Assembly: GCF_022554085.1 (NCBI RefSeq)
Contig: NZ_JAKFYR010000013.1
Coordinates: forward strand, 44,226 to 108,225
DNA from: Rhodococcus sp. CH91
Lineage (GTDB): Bacteria; Actinomycetota; Actinomycetes; Mycobacteriales; Mycobacteriaceae
Length of the DNA stretch: 64,000 bases
Direction: 5' to 3'
Position numbers and translations under genes: made by a program. This document shows, piece after piece, positions 26,524 through 38,575 of the stretch (within the stretch, counting starts at the first letter, position 1; each line of letters begins with the position of its first letter). The notes under the pieces were generated by a model. That model did no database searches. It saw only the letters and a program-made list of their open reading frames with translations, and had not been told where the DNA came from.

Positions 26524-26778
26524 GTGAACGCGGACGACGACGTCACACGCGCCGGCAATGCCGACCGCGAGCAGGCCTCGGTCTGGGTGGACATGCTCGA
26601 CCGGGAGATCGACGATGTCTCCGCAGCCCTGGAGACGACTCGGCGCAAGGCTCGGGCCGAACACCGCGCGGGGGCCGTGGACCGGGCGCGCACCTTCGAT
26701 GCGGAAGCCGAGAAGCAGACCGCCCGGCTCCGCGAACTCCACCGCATGCGCCGCACTCTCACCGACCGCTTCGGCTGA
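26524..26778 (+). CDS. Small predicted coiled-coil protein
   Basis: An 84-residue charged, helical protein (WVDMLDREIDDVSAALETTRRKARAEHRAG, then RTFDAEAEKQTARLRELHRMRRTLTDRFG) with heptad-like spacing, suggesting a coiled coil. No Cys and no membrane segment. It follows the tRNA-Ser terminator. The GTG start is a guess because no strong ribosome binding site is visible. Function unknown; it might be a non-coding frame, although composition and third-position GC look coding. Confidence 0.5.
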   Translation: MNADDDVTRAGNADREQASVWVDMLDREIDDVSAALETTRRKARAEHRAGAVDRARTFDAEAEKQTARLRELHRMRRTLTDRFG

Positions 26779-26800
26779 CGGGGAGCTCACGCCGGGCCCC

Positions 26801-27898
26801 TTACTCGCAGGCGACCCCGTCACCGTCCCGGTCCATCTTCGGGCGGTAGCCGGGCTGACCGGCGTACAACGGCGCCGCTCCCGCAGCCCGGGCGGCCGAG
26901 CAGTTCTCGAAGTACACCCCCGCCGGGGCGGACTGGGCGGGTGCCGCCGGCACCGGAGCGGGGGCAGGCGCCGGGGCGGGGGCAGGTGCAGGCGCCGGGG
27001 CGGGAGCAGGAGCGGGAGTCGGTGTGGTCGTGGCAGGCGCGGGCGCGGGCGCGGGTGCAGGCGTGCCGGCCGGAACCCCTGAACCACCGCATTCGGTGAG
27101 AACCCGGACCATCGCGTCGTGTTCGGCCTGCGTCACCCACAGGCCGTAGATGGACTTGACCTCGATCTGCCGTGCGACGTAGGTGCAGCGATAGGCGCGA
27201 TTCGGTGGCAGCCAGGTGGCGGCATCACCGTCGCTCTTCTGCTGATTGGTCGGCCCGTCCACGGCCTGGAGGTTGCGCGGGTCGTTGGCGAAATCGGCCC
27301 GGGTACCGGGGTCGAGTTGCTGTGCGCCCTTCTGCCACGCATCCGACAAGGCGACCACATGGTCGATCTGCACTGCCGTCGACGTGTCCTGCCCTCGAGT
27401 GAACGGGATGGTCGCACCCGTGTACTGATCGTGGAGCGTGCCCGACTCCACCACACACTCGCGGGTACCCGGCTTGTAGACGATGTCGACGAGATCGCGC
27501 CGCAGGATGTCGTTGCGGGTATCGCAGCCGTTGCGCCCGAATTCCACCGACACCGCGTCGCTCCAGGCCTGCCCGAACAGATCCCGGCCGTAACCGGTCT
27601 TGGGCGCGCGTCCCTTGATCGGGAGGGTCGCCAGTCGGGCCAGGGCGGCCGACGGATCCGCCGAGGATGCCTGCCCTCCGGGACGAGGCGCCGGCGAGGC
27701 CGTGGTGGTCGGGGCGGCCGCGGTGGACGACGTCGTGCTCGGGGACGGTTCGATCCGGGTCGTCGTGGATTGCTCGGTCGATGCCGCGGGCGCGACGGGT
27801 GCGTCCTCGGCGACCGCCCGGCAACCGGCGAGGGTCACGCCCACGGCAGTCGCGACGACGAGTAAGGACAGCCGGGACGACATGCGGGGCAAGGACAT
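26801..27898 (-). CDS. Secreted HNH nuclease-like lipoprotein with excalibur domain
   Basis: A 365-residue predicted lipoprotein. Signal peptide with lipobox LAGC (C26), then a Thr/Ser/Pro linker. The DUF1524-type HNH core (about residues 95-270) has IDHVVALSDAWQKGA with H180, NDPRNLQAVDGPTNQQKSD and a WLPPN motif. A Pro-Ala repeat linker (about 280-325) leads to a C-terminal excalibur module ending DRDGDGVACE, which binds Ca2+ in relatives. Start after AGGAG. An extracellular nuclease tethered to the membrane is the simplest reading, with the excalibur module as wall or Ca2+ contact. Confidence 0.88.
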   Translation of the reverse strand: MSLPRMSSRLSLLVVATAVGVTLAGCRAVAEDAPVAPAASTEQSTTTRIEPSPSTTSSTAAAPTTTASPAPRPGGQASSADPSAALARLATLPIKGRAPKTGYGRDLFGQAWSDAVSVEFGRNGCDTRNDILRRDLVDIVYKPGTRECVVESGTLHDQYTGATIPFTRGQDTSTAVQIDHVVALSDAWQKGAQQLDPGTRADFANDPRNLQAVDGPTNQQKSDGDAATWLPPNRAYRCTYVARQIEVKSIYGLWVTQAEHDAMVRVLTECGGSGVPAGTPAPAPAPAPATTTPTPAPAPAPAPAPAPAPAPAPAPVPAAPAQSAPAGVYFENCSAARAAGAAPLYAGQPGYRPKMDRDGDGVACE

Positions 27899-27951
27899 CG
27901 GCGAGACTCCTGAGAACGGGGGAGCCGGTTCGACTCCCCCCGTGTCATCGC

Positions 27952-28008
27952 GGTCGTGACACCACCTCGTTACAGGACGTAAGTACTCGCGTGGCTCGTG
28001 TCACGACC
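27952..28008. repeat. Perfect 11 bp inverted repeat in divergent promoter
   Basis: GGTCGTGACAC (27952-27962) and GTGTCACGACC (27998-28008) are exact reverse complements separated by 35 bases. They lie between the divergent HNH lipoprotein and DUF1275 genes. The spacing of about four helical turns would suit a dimeric or tetrameric regulator binding both arms. Confidence 0.6.
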
Positions 28009-28040
28009 CTCGCCGCTCCGCGCGGTTCTACCATCATGGT

Positions 28041-28706
28041 GTGGTCGGTTACGGCAGGCAGTTGCAAGGACTCGCGATCGCTCTGGCCTCTCTCGCCGGC
28101 TTCGTCGATGCGCTCGGTTTCATCACGCTCAGCGGAGTATTCGTGTCGTTCATGAGCGGCAACTCCACGCGTCTCGCGGTCGGGGTGGCGAATGCCGATT
28201 GGAGGACGGCCGCCCTGATCGGCGGTGTGATCGCACTTTTCGTACTCGGAGTGATCCTCGGCAGCGTGGTGGCGCACCTGGCCGGCAGTGACGGACGTGC
28301 CGGCAAGACCGCGGTTCTCGCTGTCGTGACGGCGTTGCTGACCGTCGGCGCCGTGGGCGCCTTCGTGGGATGGACACCGCTCGCCATCGTCACTATGACC
28401 CTTGCGATGGGGGCGGAGAACTCGGTGTTCCGGCGACACGGTGAGACCAGCATCGCCCTCACCTACATGACGGGCGCACTCGTGAAGATCGGTCAGCGGG
28501 TCGCGGCGGCGTTCTTCGGAGGCCCGCGATGGAGTTGGCTGCCGTATCTGGGTCTGTGGGGAGGGCTGATGGCCGGCGCGGTCCTCGGGGCACTCGCCCA
28601 CCACATCCTCGATCTGCACGCGCTGGGGGTCGCCGCAGCGTTCGCCGCCATCCTGACGGTGACGGTGCAGTTCCTCCCCGATCACGAGACCACCGGCGGG
28701 GTGTGA
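28041..28706 (+). CDS. DUF1275 (YoaK-type) membrane protein
   Basis: A 221-residue integral membrane protein with six or seven hydrophobic helices. Family features are SLAGFVDALGFITLSGVFVSFMSGNSTRLAVG near the N-terminus, GAENSVFRRHGETSIALTYMTGALVKIG in the middle, and a hydrophobic C-terminus. DUF1275 proteins are widespread and of unknown function. GTG start. The TetR regulator 52 bp downstream on the same strand may be cotranscribed and might control it. Confidence 0.83.
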   Translation: MVGYGRQLQGLAIALASLAGFVDALGFITLSGVFVSFMSGNSTRLAVGVANADWRTAALIGGVIALFVLGVILGSVVAHLAGSDGRAGKTAVLAVVTALLTVGAVGAFVGWTPLAIVTMTLAMGAENSVFRRHGETSIALTYMTGALVKIGQRVAAAFFGGPRWSWLPYLGLWGGLMAGAVLGALAHHILDLHALGVAAAFAAILTVTVQFLPDHETTGGV

Positions 28707-28758
28707 TCCCGCGCTCCCCGTACATCTGTACGGGAGTCCGCTCGGCTACGGTGCATCC

Positions 28759-29343
28759 ATGCGCACGCGCCCCTATGCCACCACCAGCCCCACCAGGCTC
28801 GCAGCGGCACTCTTCGATGTGGCCGCGCGCAATGGTCTCGACGCCGCGAGCGTGCGGGAGGTCGCGAACGAAGCGGGGGTCTCGATCGGTGCGGTGCAAC
28901 ATCATTTCCCCACCAAGGACGAGATGCTCGCGTACTCCTTCCGTACCTTGTCGGACCGGGTGCTGACCCGTCTGACCAACGTCGATCCGGACATCGATCC
29001 CGCACGCACCCTGTTCTCGGCACTGAGTCAACTGCTCCCCCTCGACGACGAGCGCGACAGCGAGGTCCACGTGATGTCGGCGTTCACCGTGCGGGCGGTC
29101 ACCTCCCCCACACTGAGCGCCATCCGCACGGCGACCTTGTTCACGATCCGCACCGGCATCGCACGCGTATTGATCCGCACGGGCACGCCCGACGCGGAGA
29201 CCCGGGCGGCATTGCTGCTCTCCGCGGTCCACGGCCTCGCCCTCGATGCGGCGTCGAGCCCCGATCTCTACCCGCGCGAATATCTCACCCACGCTCTGCA
29301 CACCCAGGTCCGGCTCGTCCTCGACGGCGCCGACGTGCACTGA
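28759..29343 (+). CDS. TetR-family transcriptional regulator
   Basis: A 194-residue regulator. The helix-turn-helix is in the first 60 residues (LAAALFDVAARNGLDAASVREVANEAGVSIGAVQHHFPTKDEML), followed by a helical ligand domain. It lies 52 bp behind the DUF1275 gene and 60 bp before gluQ. TetR repressors usually act on a neighbouring gene, so DUF1275 is the first candidate. Its ligand cannot be predicted. Confidence 0.88.
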   Translation: MRTRPYATTSPTRLAAALFDVAARNGLDAASVREVANEAGVSIGAVQHHFPTKDEMLAYSFRTLSDRVLTRLTNVDPDIDPARTLFSALSQLLPLDDERDSEVHVMSAFTVRAVTSPTLSAIRTATLFTIRTGIARVLIRTGTPDAETRAALLLSAVHGLALDAASSPDLYPREYLTHALHTQVRLVLDGADVH

Positions 29344-29403
29344 CGAGATCGGGGGCGCGTCCGGCGAGCAGTGCTTCCCCGGACCGCTCGCTAGAGTGCA
29401 CAG

Positions 29404-30321
29404 GTGTCACTTTCGGACGAGGACGATGCAGGAGCGGGCCGCTTCGCACCGAGCCCATCCGGCGATCTGCATCTCGGCAATCTGCGCACCGCGGTCCTGG
29501 CATGGCTGTTCGCGCGGTCGACGGGCCGGCGTTTTCTGCTGCGAGTCGAAGATCTCGACCGAGTCCGTCCCGGCGCGGAGCAACGCCAGCTCGCGGATCT
29601 CGCGGCTCTCGGACTCGACTGGGACGGCCGGGTGGTCCACCAGTCCCGGCGTCGCCGCCTGTACGACGAGGCGATCGCTCGTCTCGACGAGGCCGGCCTG
29701 ACCTACGAGTGTTACTGCACCCGCCGCGAGATCCTCGAGGCCACCTCCGCCCCCCACGCTCCCGCGGGCGCATATCCGGGCACCTGCCGCGATCTCACCG
29801 ACGCCGAACGAGCCGAACGCAGGGCCGCGGGACGGGCGCCGGCAATCCGGCTGCGCGCGACCGAGGAGTGGTACACGATCCACGACGTGCTGCACGGTGA
29901 TTTCACCGGAATCGTCGACGACCTCGTGCTGCGCCGCAACGACGGCACCCCGGCATACAACCTCGCCGTCGTCGTCGACGACGCCGAGCAGGGGATCGAC
30001 CAGGTGGTGCGCGGCGACGATCTGCTCACCTCCGCTCCGCGACAGGCCTGTCTCGCCGAGCTTCTCGGCCTGCCGGGAGTCGTCTACGCGCACGTGCCGC
30101 TCGCCCTCAACCACGACGGCAAGCGGCTGGCCAAGCGGGACGGTGCGGTCACGCTCGCCGATCAGCTCGCGCTCGGTCACACGACCGCCGACGTGCTCGG
30201 CACGATCGCGGTCTCGCTGCGGCTGGCGGATCCCGGCGAGCCGGTCTCCCCGGCGTTGCTGCTCGACCGCTGGGATCCTGCACGCCTACCCCGCGAACCC
30301 TGGGTGTTCGAGGGTTCCTGA
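29404..30321 (+). CDS. gluQ: Glutamyl-Q tRNA(Asp) synthetase
   Basis: A 305-residue truncated GluRS paralogue that attaches glutamate to the queuosine base at position 34 of tRNA-Asp. The class I signature FAPSPSGDLHLGN and the KMSKS-like KRLAKRDG are present. The C-terminal anticodon-binding domain of GluRS is missing, as expected. A zinc site is suggested by CYC and a later Cys in TCRDL. GTG start. The enzyme only makes sense if the cell contains queuosine, consistent with yhhQ and tgt about 3 kb away. Confidence 0.92.
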   Translation: MSLSDEDDAGAGRFAPSPSGDLHLGNLRTAVLAWLFARSTGRRFLLRVEDLDRVRPGAEQRQLADLAALGLDWDGRVVHQSRRRRLYDEAIARLDEAGLTYECYCTRREILEATSAPHAPAGAYPGTCRDLTDAERAERRAAGRAPAIRLRATEEWYTIHDVLHGDFTGIVDDLVLRRNDGTPAYNLAVVVDDAEQGIDQVVRGDDLLTSAPRQACLAELLGLPGVVYAHVPLALNHDGKRLAKRDGAVTLADQLALGHTTADVLGTIAVSLRLADPGEPVSPALLLDRWDPARLPREPWVFEGS

Positions 30322-30422
30322 GGCTGCATCCGATAGGACACGATGCGCCTGTAGAGGGTGCAGAGCGTGCGCTGCGGACGTACTCTCGCGGAGGTGTCCG
30401 GTCCCGGCGAGGAGAGGCAGCC

Positions 30423-31337
30423 ATGACCACCGGTGGTTACGACCCGAATCAGGATCCGAAGAACCCGGGTGGGTTTCCACCGCCCGGCAACTACCCGCCA
30501 CCGCCCGGCGGCAGCTATCCGCCGCCCGGAAACTACCCGCCGCCCGGCAGCTATCCGCCGCCCTCGGGTGGGAACTATCCCCCGCCGGGCGACTATCCCC
30601 CACCGGGGAGCTACCCACCCCCGCCTCCGGGCGGGAACTATCCGCCGCCGCCCGGAGACTACGGCGCGGGAGGCATCGGCGGGCCGGCGACGAACCGGTT
30701 GACCGTCGGGGACGCGATCTCCTACGGCTGGTCGAAGTTCCGCGGGAATCCCGGCGTGTGGATCGTCTTCATGCTCATCGCATTCCTCGTGCAAGGTCTG
30801 ATCAGCGGCATCTTCAACGGATTCGACGGCGGAATCGACATCACGACGGAGACGACCGACTTCACCCTGCTGAACTTCGTCGGAAGCATCGTCTCGGCCA
30901 TCGTGGGCTATCTGATCCAGGCGGCCTTCGTGCGCGGCGCCCTGAGCGAGGTCGACGGGCAGCGGCCCGCTTTCGGTACCTTCCTCCAGGTCGGCCCGAT
31001 CGGTGCGGTCATCGTCGCCGGTCTTCTCGTGGCCATCGGCACCTCGATCGGTTTCGTGCTGTGCATCCTGCCCGGCCTGGCTTTCGCATTCTTCACGTGG
31101 TGGACGATGCAGTTCGTCATCGACCGCAATCAGGATGCGATCACCGCGATCAAGTCGAGCATCAACGCCGTCCGGTCGAATGCAGGCACCTTGTTCCTGC
31201 TCGCTCTCGCACTGCTGGGCATCAACATCGCCGGCACCCTGCTGTGTCTGGTCGGTCTCCTGGTCTCCGTACCGGTCTCGATCATCGCCGTCACCTATGC
31301 ATATCGGGTCACCACGGGTGGCCCCGTAGCCGCCTGA
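30423..31337 (+). CDS. Pro/Gly/Tyr-repeat membrane protein
   Basis: A 304-residue protein. Residues 1-85 form a low-complexity tail of YPPPG(N/S/D)-type repeats after MTTGGY. The rest has six hydrophobic helices (GVWIVFMLIAFLVQGLISG, AAFVRGALSEVDGQRPAFGTF, VIVAGLLVAIGTSIGFVLCILPGLAFAFFTW) resembling integral membrane proteins of the DUF975/YciC type. The next gene encodes a protein with the same MTTGGY opening and a different repeat. Proline-rich tails of this kind in actinomycetes often mediate protein interactions at the membrane. Confidence 0.82.
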   Translation: MTTGGYDPNQDPKNPGGFPPPGNYPPPPGGSYPPPGNYPPPGSYPPPSGGNYPPPGDYPPPGSYPPPPPGGNYPPPPGDYGAGGIGGPATNRLTVGDAISYGWSKFRGNPGVWIVFMLIAFLVQGLISGIFNGFDGGIDITTETTDFTLLNFVGSIVSAIVGYLIQAAFVRGALSEVDGQRPAFGTFLQVGPIGAVIVAGLLVAIGTSIGFVLCILPGLAFAFFTWWTMQFVIDRNQDAITAIKSSINAVRSNAGTLFLLALALLGINIAGTLLCLVGLLVSVPVSIIAVTYAYRVTTGGPVAA

Positions 31338-31369
31338 CCGGATCGCCGCCCCCGCGGCGGCATGTACCG

Positions 31370-31400
31370 ACGCGCCACGGAAAGCTGTACCGTGGCGCGT
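31370..31400 (+). terminator. Hairpin between the two repeat-protein genes
   Basis: ACGCGCCACGG (31370-31380) and CCGTGGCGCGT (31390-31400) form a perfect 11 bp stem with a 9-base loop. There is no T-run, so termination may be partial. Confidence 0.55.
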
Positions 31401-31431
31401 TGCCATGCCGATCGCGACAAGGGAGACATAA

Positions 31432-32214
31432 GTGACCACAGGTGGCTACCCACCCCCTCCGCAGGACCCGCGAGCACCGGGCGGCTATCCCGGCGGTTCC
31501 CCCTCGTACGGGGAGACACCGCCCGATTACACCCGCCAGTTCCCCCAGTACGGCTCGCCCGAATACGGCGCACCTCAGCACGGAACTCCCCAGTACGGCG
31601 CGCAGGGCAACCAGTACGGAGCACCCCAGTACGGGTCCCCGCAGTACGGATCGCCCCAGCACGGCGCACCGCAGTACGGCGGGCCCCAGTACGGGTCCTC
31701 GCAGTACGGCGCGCCCATCGGTGGCGCTCCCGGTTACCCCGGACCGGAGTCGAACTTCGGCGGCGGAGCTCCCGGTGAGCTGCTGCCCCGCCTCGGCGCA
31801 CGCATCATCGACACCCTGATCGTGGGCATCCCGATGGTGATCCTGACCTTCGTGATGCTTCTCGCGAGCGGCGGAAGCGGCTTCGTGAGCTTCTTCATGA
31901 CGGTTGTCACAGGTGTCGTCGCGTTCGGCTACTGGACGTATCTCGAATCCACCCAGGGCGCGACCTTCGGCAAGAAGCTCCTCGGCCTGTCGGTGGTCGC
32001 TCCCGGCGGGGGTCACCCCACTCTCGAGCAAGCGGCCAAGCGCAACGCGTTCATCGCGTTGCAGATCCTCACCGGCATTCCGGTGCTGGGCTTTCTCGCA
32101 AGTCTGCTGTCGCTCGCCGCATGGATCGGCATCGCGGTCACCATCGAGCAGGACGGCGGCAAGCAGGGTTTCCACGACAAGTTCGCGGGGGGCACACAGG
32201 TGCGCAAGTCCTGA
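31432..32214 (+). CDS. RDD-family membrane protein with PQYG repeats
   Basis: A 260-residue protein. After MTTGGYPPPP there are about ten PQYG(S/A)-type repeats (residues 38-95), then an RDD domain: LLPRLGARIIDTLIVGIPMVIL, TQGATFGKKLLGLSVV, KRNAFIALQILTGIPVLG and a final HDKFAGGTQV. RDD proteins are three-helix membrane proteins; some act as ion antiporters. The repeat tail is probably cytosolic. It shares its N-terminal MTTGGY with the preceding gene, and the two may be functional partners. Confidence 0.85.
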   Translation: MTTGGYPPPPQDPRAPGGYPGGSPSYGETPPDYTRQFPQYGSPEYGAPQHGTPQYGAQGNQYGAPQYGSPQYGSPQHGAPQYGGPQYGSSQYGAPIGGAPGYPGPESNFGGGAPGELLPRLGARIIDTLIVGIPMVILTFVMLLASGGSGFVSFFMTVVTGVVAFGYWTYLESTQGATFGKKLLGLSVVAPGGGHPTLEQAAKRNAFIALQILTGIPVLGFLASLLSLAAWIGIAVTIEQDGGKQGFHDKFAGGTQVRKS

Positions 32215-32229
32215 TCCCCGTGCGTTCAC

Positions 32230-32257
32230 GGGCTCCGTCCTCATCGGGACGGGGCCC
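32230..32257 (+). terminator. Terminator-like hairpin after the RDD gene
   Basis: GGGCTCCGTCC (32230-32240) pairs with GGACGGGGCCC (32247-32257) with one G-T pair and a 6-base loop, just after the RDD stop. No long T-run follows. Confidence 0.5.
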
Positions 32258-32335
32258 TCGTCGTATGTGGGGATTCGCAGCGTACGGACCGTTCGCAACT
32301 TCGTGATCGTCACGGCAGGATGTTTGGATGTCCGG

Positions 32336-35552
<3,217 letters not shown>

Positions 35553-35713
35553 CGGTGAGGAACCTTCGATCGTCGATGCTCCCGGAACCGATCGTGGTGG
35601 GGCCCGGGACGAGGGCGCGCTCGGTGAGCGGCGCGTGGGCAGTGTCCATTCTCGGGCAGCCCGCGTCGCACTTCTCCCCGGAGACGACGTGAGTTACGCC
35701 ATTCCCGGCGCGG

Positions 35714-38458
35714 TCAGGTCAGGGCGGTCGTCGCCGGTGCCCGTTCGGCTCTGCGCGCTGCCAGCCGACGGCCGACGAACTTACCGGCCTCGTCCACCCA
35801 CAGCACCGACGAGCCGACGGCGATCGCCAGCAGCCACTGCTCGGACGTGAGCGAGGTGGTGTCCATGATTCCCTGCAGGGCGCCGAGTTGCACGACACAG
35901 ATCTGCAGGACGACGACGGCGACGATGGCGATCCAGATGGTGTGGTTGGTCAAGGTCTGCGCCGAGAACACCGAGCCGAGATCCGAGCGCACGTTGAACA
36001 GGTTGAAGACCTGGTAGAAGACGAACGTCGTGAACGCCAGCGTGGTGGCGAACAACGGGTCGGATGCGCTGTCGGGGAACAGTTCCGGCCCGAAGTGCAG
36101 GACCGCGATCGTGCCCACCGTCATCACCACGCCGAGCCCGAGGATGCGCTGGACGCGGGAACGTTCGAGCAGGGCTTCCTTCGCCGGACGCGGCGGTCGT
36201 TTCATGGCGTCCGGTTCGGTCGGATCGATGCCGAGCGCCAGTGCCGGTGGCCCGTCCATGATGATGTTCACCCAGAGGATCTGGAGCGCACTGAAGGGCG
36301 CCCCTCCCGCCAGGCCCAGTACGCCCGCCGTGAGGAAGATCAGGACGAATCCCCAGGCGGTCGTCAACTGGAACTTCACGAATTTGACGATGTTGTCGTA
36401 GATCCCGCGTCCGCCGGACACCGCGGCGACGATGGTGGCGAAGTTGTCGTCGGTGAGGATCATGTCCGCGGCGCCCTTGGAGACGTCCGTGCCGGTGATC
36501 CCCATGGCCACACCGATATCCGATTGTTCCAGGGCGGGAGCGTCGTTGACGCCGTCGCCCGTCATCGCGACGACCTGCCCGCCGGCCTGCAACGCCTCCA
36601 CGAATCTGATCTTGTGTTCCGGGGACACCCGGGCGAGGACGCCGAGTTCCTTCGCCCGCACCCGCAGTTCCTCATCGGTCATCTTGTCGATCTCGGCGCC
36701 GGAGGCCGCCGAGCCGCGGATGCCGAGTTCGTTCGCGATCGCCGAAGCGGTGACGAGATGATCGCCGGTGATCATGTGCACCGAGATCCCCGCCTCGTGC
36801 GCGACCGCGATGGCGTCCTCGGCTTCGACCCGCGGCGGGTCGACGATTCCGACGATCGCGTAGATCGTCAGCTCGGATACCTTCTCCTGCAATGCCTCCG
36901 CGTCACCGCGGGGAACGACGTCGAGATCGCGACCGGCGATCATCAGGGTGCGCAGGCCCTCCGATGCGAGATCTTCCACGGCTTGCCGGAGCCGCGTCCG
37001 GGCGTCGTCGTCGAGTGGCACCGGACCACCGGACCCGGCATACGACGAGGCGCGTTCGAGGAGCACGCCGGGCGCCCCCTTCGCGAAAACGCGATATCCG
37101 CCGTCCGGAAGCACATGGAAGGTGGCCATGTACTTGTAGTCCGAGTCGAACGGCACCTCCGCGATCCGGTTCAGCGCGGCCCGGGCGCCGTCGACATCGA
37201 TACCGCCCTTCTCGGCGAGCACCACGAGGGCGCCTTCGGTGGGGTCGCCGACGAGCGTGCCGTTCCGTACGGTCGCGTCGTTGCACAGGCTCATACCGAG
37301 CAGCGCGTCCGTGAAGTCCGGTGTGGGCAGGCCGTCTCCGACGAGGATCTTGCCCTCGGTCCCGTAACCGGTGCCGGTGACCCGGAAGGTGCGACCGGCG
37401 ACGAGCAGGCGCTGCACCGTCATCTCGTTGAGCGTGAGGGTCCCGGTCTTGTCGGTGCAGATGTGCGTGGTGCTGCCCAGCGTCTCCACCGCCGCGAGCC
37501 GCTTGACGATCGCGCCCCGGGCGGCGAGACGCGACGCTCCCATGGCCAGGGTGAAGGCCACCACGGCCGTGAGGCCTTCGGGGATCGTCGCGACCGCGAG
37601 CGACACGGCGGTGACGAGCAGTTCGGACCACGTCTGACCCCGCAGGAGACCGAGGACGAAGACCACCGCGACCGTCCCGATCGCGATGAACGTCAGCGTC
37701 TGAGCGAGCTGGCCGATCCGGCGCTGCAGGGGGGTCTGCTCCGTACCGGCAGATCCGAGAAGTGTGGCGATCGCACCCATTTCGGTGCGCATGCCCGTTC
37801 CGGTGACGATCATCGCCGCACGCCCGCGGGTGACCTCGGTGTTCATGAACAGCATGTCCGACCGGTCGCCGAGCGGGGCGTCCGGGTCGTCGACGACATC
37901 GACCTGTTTGTCGACCGGCTGGGATTCACCGGTGAGCGCGGCTTCGGCGACCTGCAACCGGACGGCGGTCACGAGCCGCCCGTCCGCCGGCACGGTGTCC
38001 CCGGCTTCCATGAGCACGACGTCGCCGGGAACGAGTTCGGCACGGGGCACTTCGGTTCCGCGCCCGTCGCGCAGGACGCGACTGGTGGACACCGACATGT
38101 TCTTCAGGGCCTGCAGGCTGCTCTCGGCGCGGGATTCCTGCACGTAGTTGAGCACGGTGTTGAGTGCGATCACGGCGAAGATGACGACCGGCGTCTCCCA
38201 CTCGCGCGAGACGGTGGCACTGACCACTGCCGCCACGACGAGCACGAGGGTCATCTTGTCCGCGAGCAACGACACCACCCGTCGCCAGGCCGGCGCCCGT
38301 GGGGCCTCGTCGAGCAGGTTGGGTCCGTATTCGGCACGGCGCCTCTCGACCTCGTCCGCGCTCAGACCGCGTCCGGGATCGACGGCGAGAGCATCGGCCA
38401 CTTCGGCCGCTTCACGGATGTGCCAAGGCGCGGTCGTCGCGGGAGCCTGTGCGGACAT
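35714..38458 (-). CDS. P-type Ca2+-transporting ATPase (type II)
   Basis: A 914-residue pump. Actuator TGES at 176-179, phosphorylation site DKTGTLT with D336, HMITGDHLVTA and MTGDGVNDAPALEQSDIGVAMG in the catalytic domain. Transport-site motifs are PEGL (293-296) in M4 and NIIMDGPPALALG in M6, matching SERCA/PMCA Ca2+ ligands. A cation-ATPase N-terminal domain starts at residue 12. Ca2+ export, or possibly Mn2+, is expected. No Cys-Pro-Cys or similar heavy-metal motif is present. Divergent from the flavin-binding protein and CDF genes. Confidence 0.93.
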   Translation of the reverse strand: MSAQAPATTAPWHIREAAEVADALAVDPGRGLSADEVERRRAEYGPNLLDEAPRAPAWRRVVSLLADKMTLVLVVAAVVSATVSREWETPVVIFAVIALNTVLNYVQESRAESSLQALKNMSVSTSRVLRDGRGTEVPRAELVPGDVVLMEAGDTVPADGRLVTAVRLQVAEAALTGESQPVDKQVDVVDDPDAPLGDRSDMLFMNTEVTRGRAAMIVTGTGMRTEMGAIATLLGSAGTEQTPLQRRIGQLAQTLTFIAIGTVAVVFVLGLLRGQTWSELLVTAVSLAVATIPEGLTAVVAFTLAMGASRLAARGAIVKRLAAVETLGSTTHICTDKTGTLTLNEMTVQRLLVAGRTFRVTGTGYGTEGKILVGDGLPTPDFTDALLGMSLCNDATVRNGTLVGDPTEGALVVLAEKGGIDVDGARAALNRIAEVPFDSDYKYMATFHVLPDGGYRVFAKGAPGVLLERASSYAGSGGPVPLDDDARTRLRQAVEDLASEGLRTLMIAGRDLDVVPRGDAEALQEKVSELTIYAIVGIVDPPRVEAEDAIAVAHEAGISVHMITGDHLVTASAIANELGIRGSAASGAEIDKMTDEELRVRAKELGVLARVSPEHKIRFVEALQAGGQVVAMTGDGVNDAPALEQSDIGVAMGITGTDVSKGAADMILTDDNFATIVAAVSGGRGIYDNIVKFVKFQLTTAWGFVLIFLTAGVLGLAGGAPFSALQILWVNIIMDGPPALALGIDPTEPDAMKRPPRPAKEALLERSRVQRILGLGVVMTVGTIAVLHFGPELFPDSASDPLFATTLAFTTFVFYQVFNLFNVRSDLGSVFSAQTLTNHTIWIAIVAVVVLQICVVQLGALQGIMDTTSLTSEQWLLAIAVGSSVLWVDEAGKFVGRRLAARRAERAPATTALT

Positions 38459-38575
38459 CGGCCCTCCTCACTCGGCGATGTTCCGAACTCACCGTAACCG
38501 CCGAAGCGTTCCACTGCGCCGGAAGCCTGTTCGTGATGTGCTGGACGTGGCGCAGACTCGAAGGAGCGGATCCCT

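Noticed and set aside
30480..31730. Direct repeats in the repeat-protein genes as a possible CRISPR or minisatellite
   Set aside because: The repeats are in frame, short and imperfect (YPPPG and PQYG codons) and contain no unique spacers.
35888..38497. An 869-residue open frame antisense to the P-type ATPase
   Set aside because: Its translation is dominated by Asp, Arg, His and Glu with no domain. It mirrors the codon pattern of the real gene, as expected in very GC-rich DNA.
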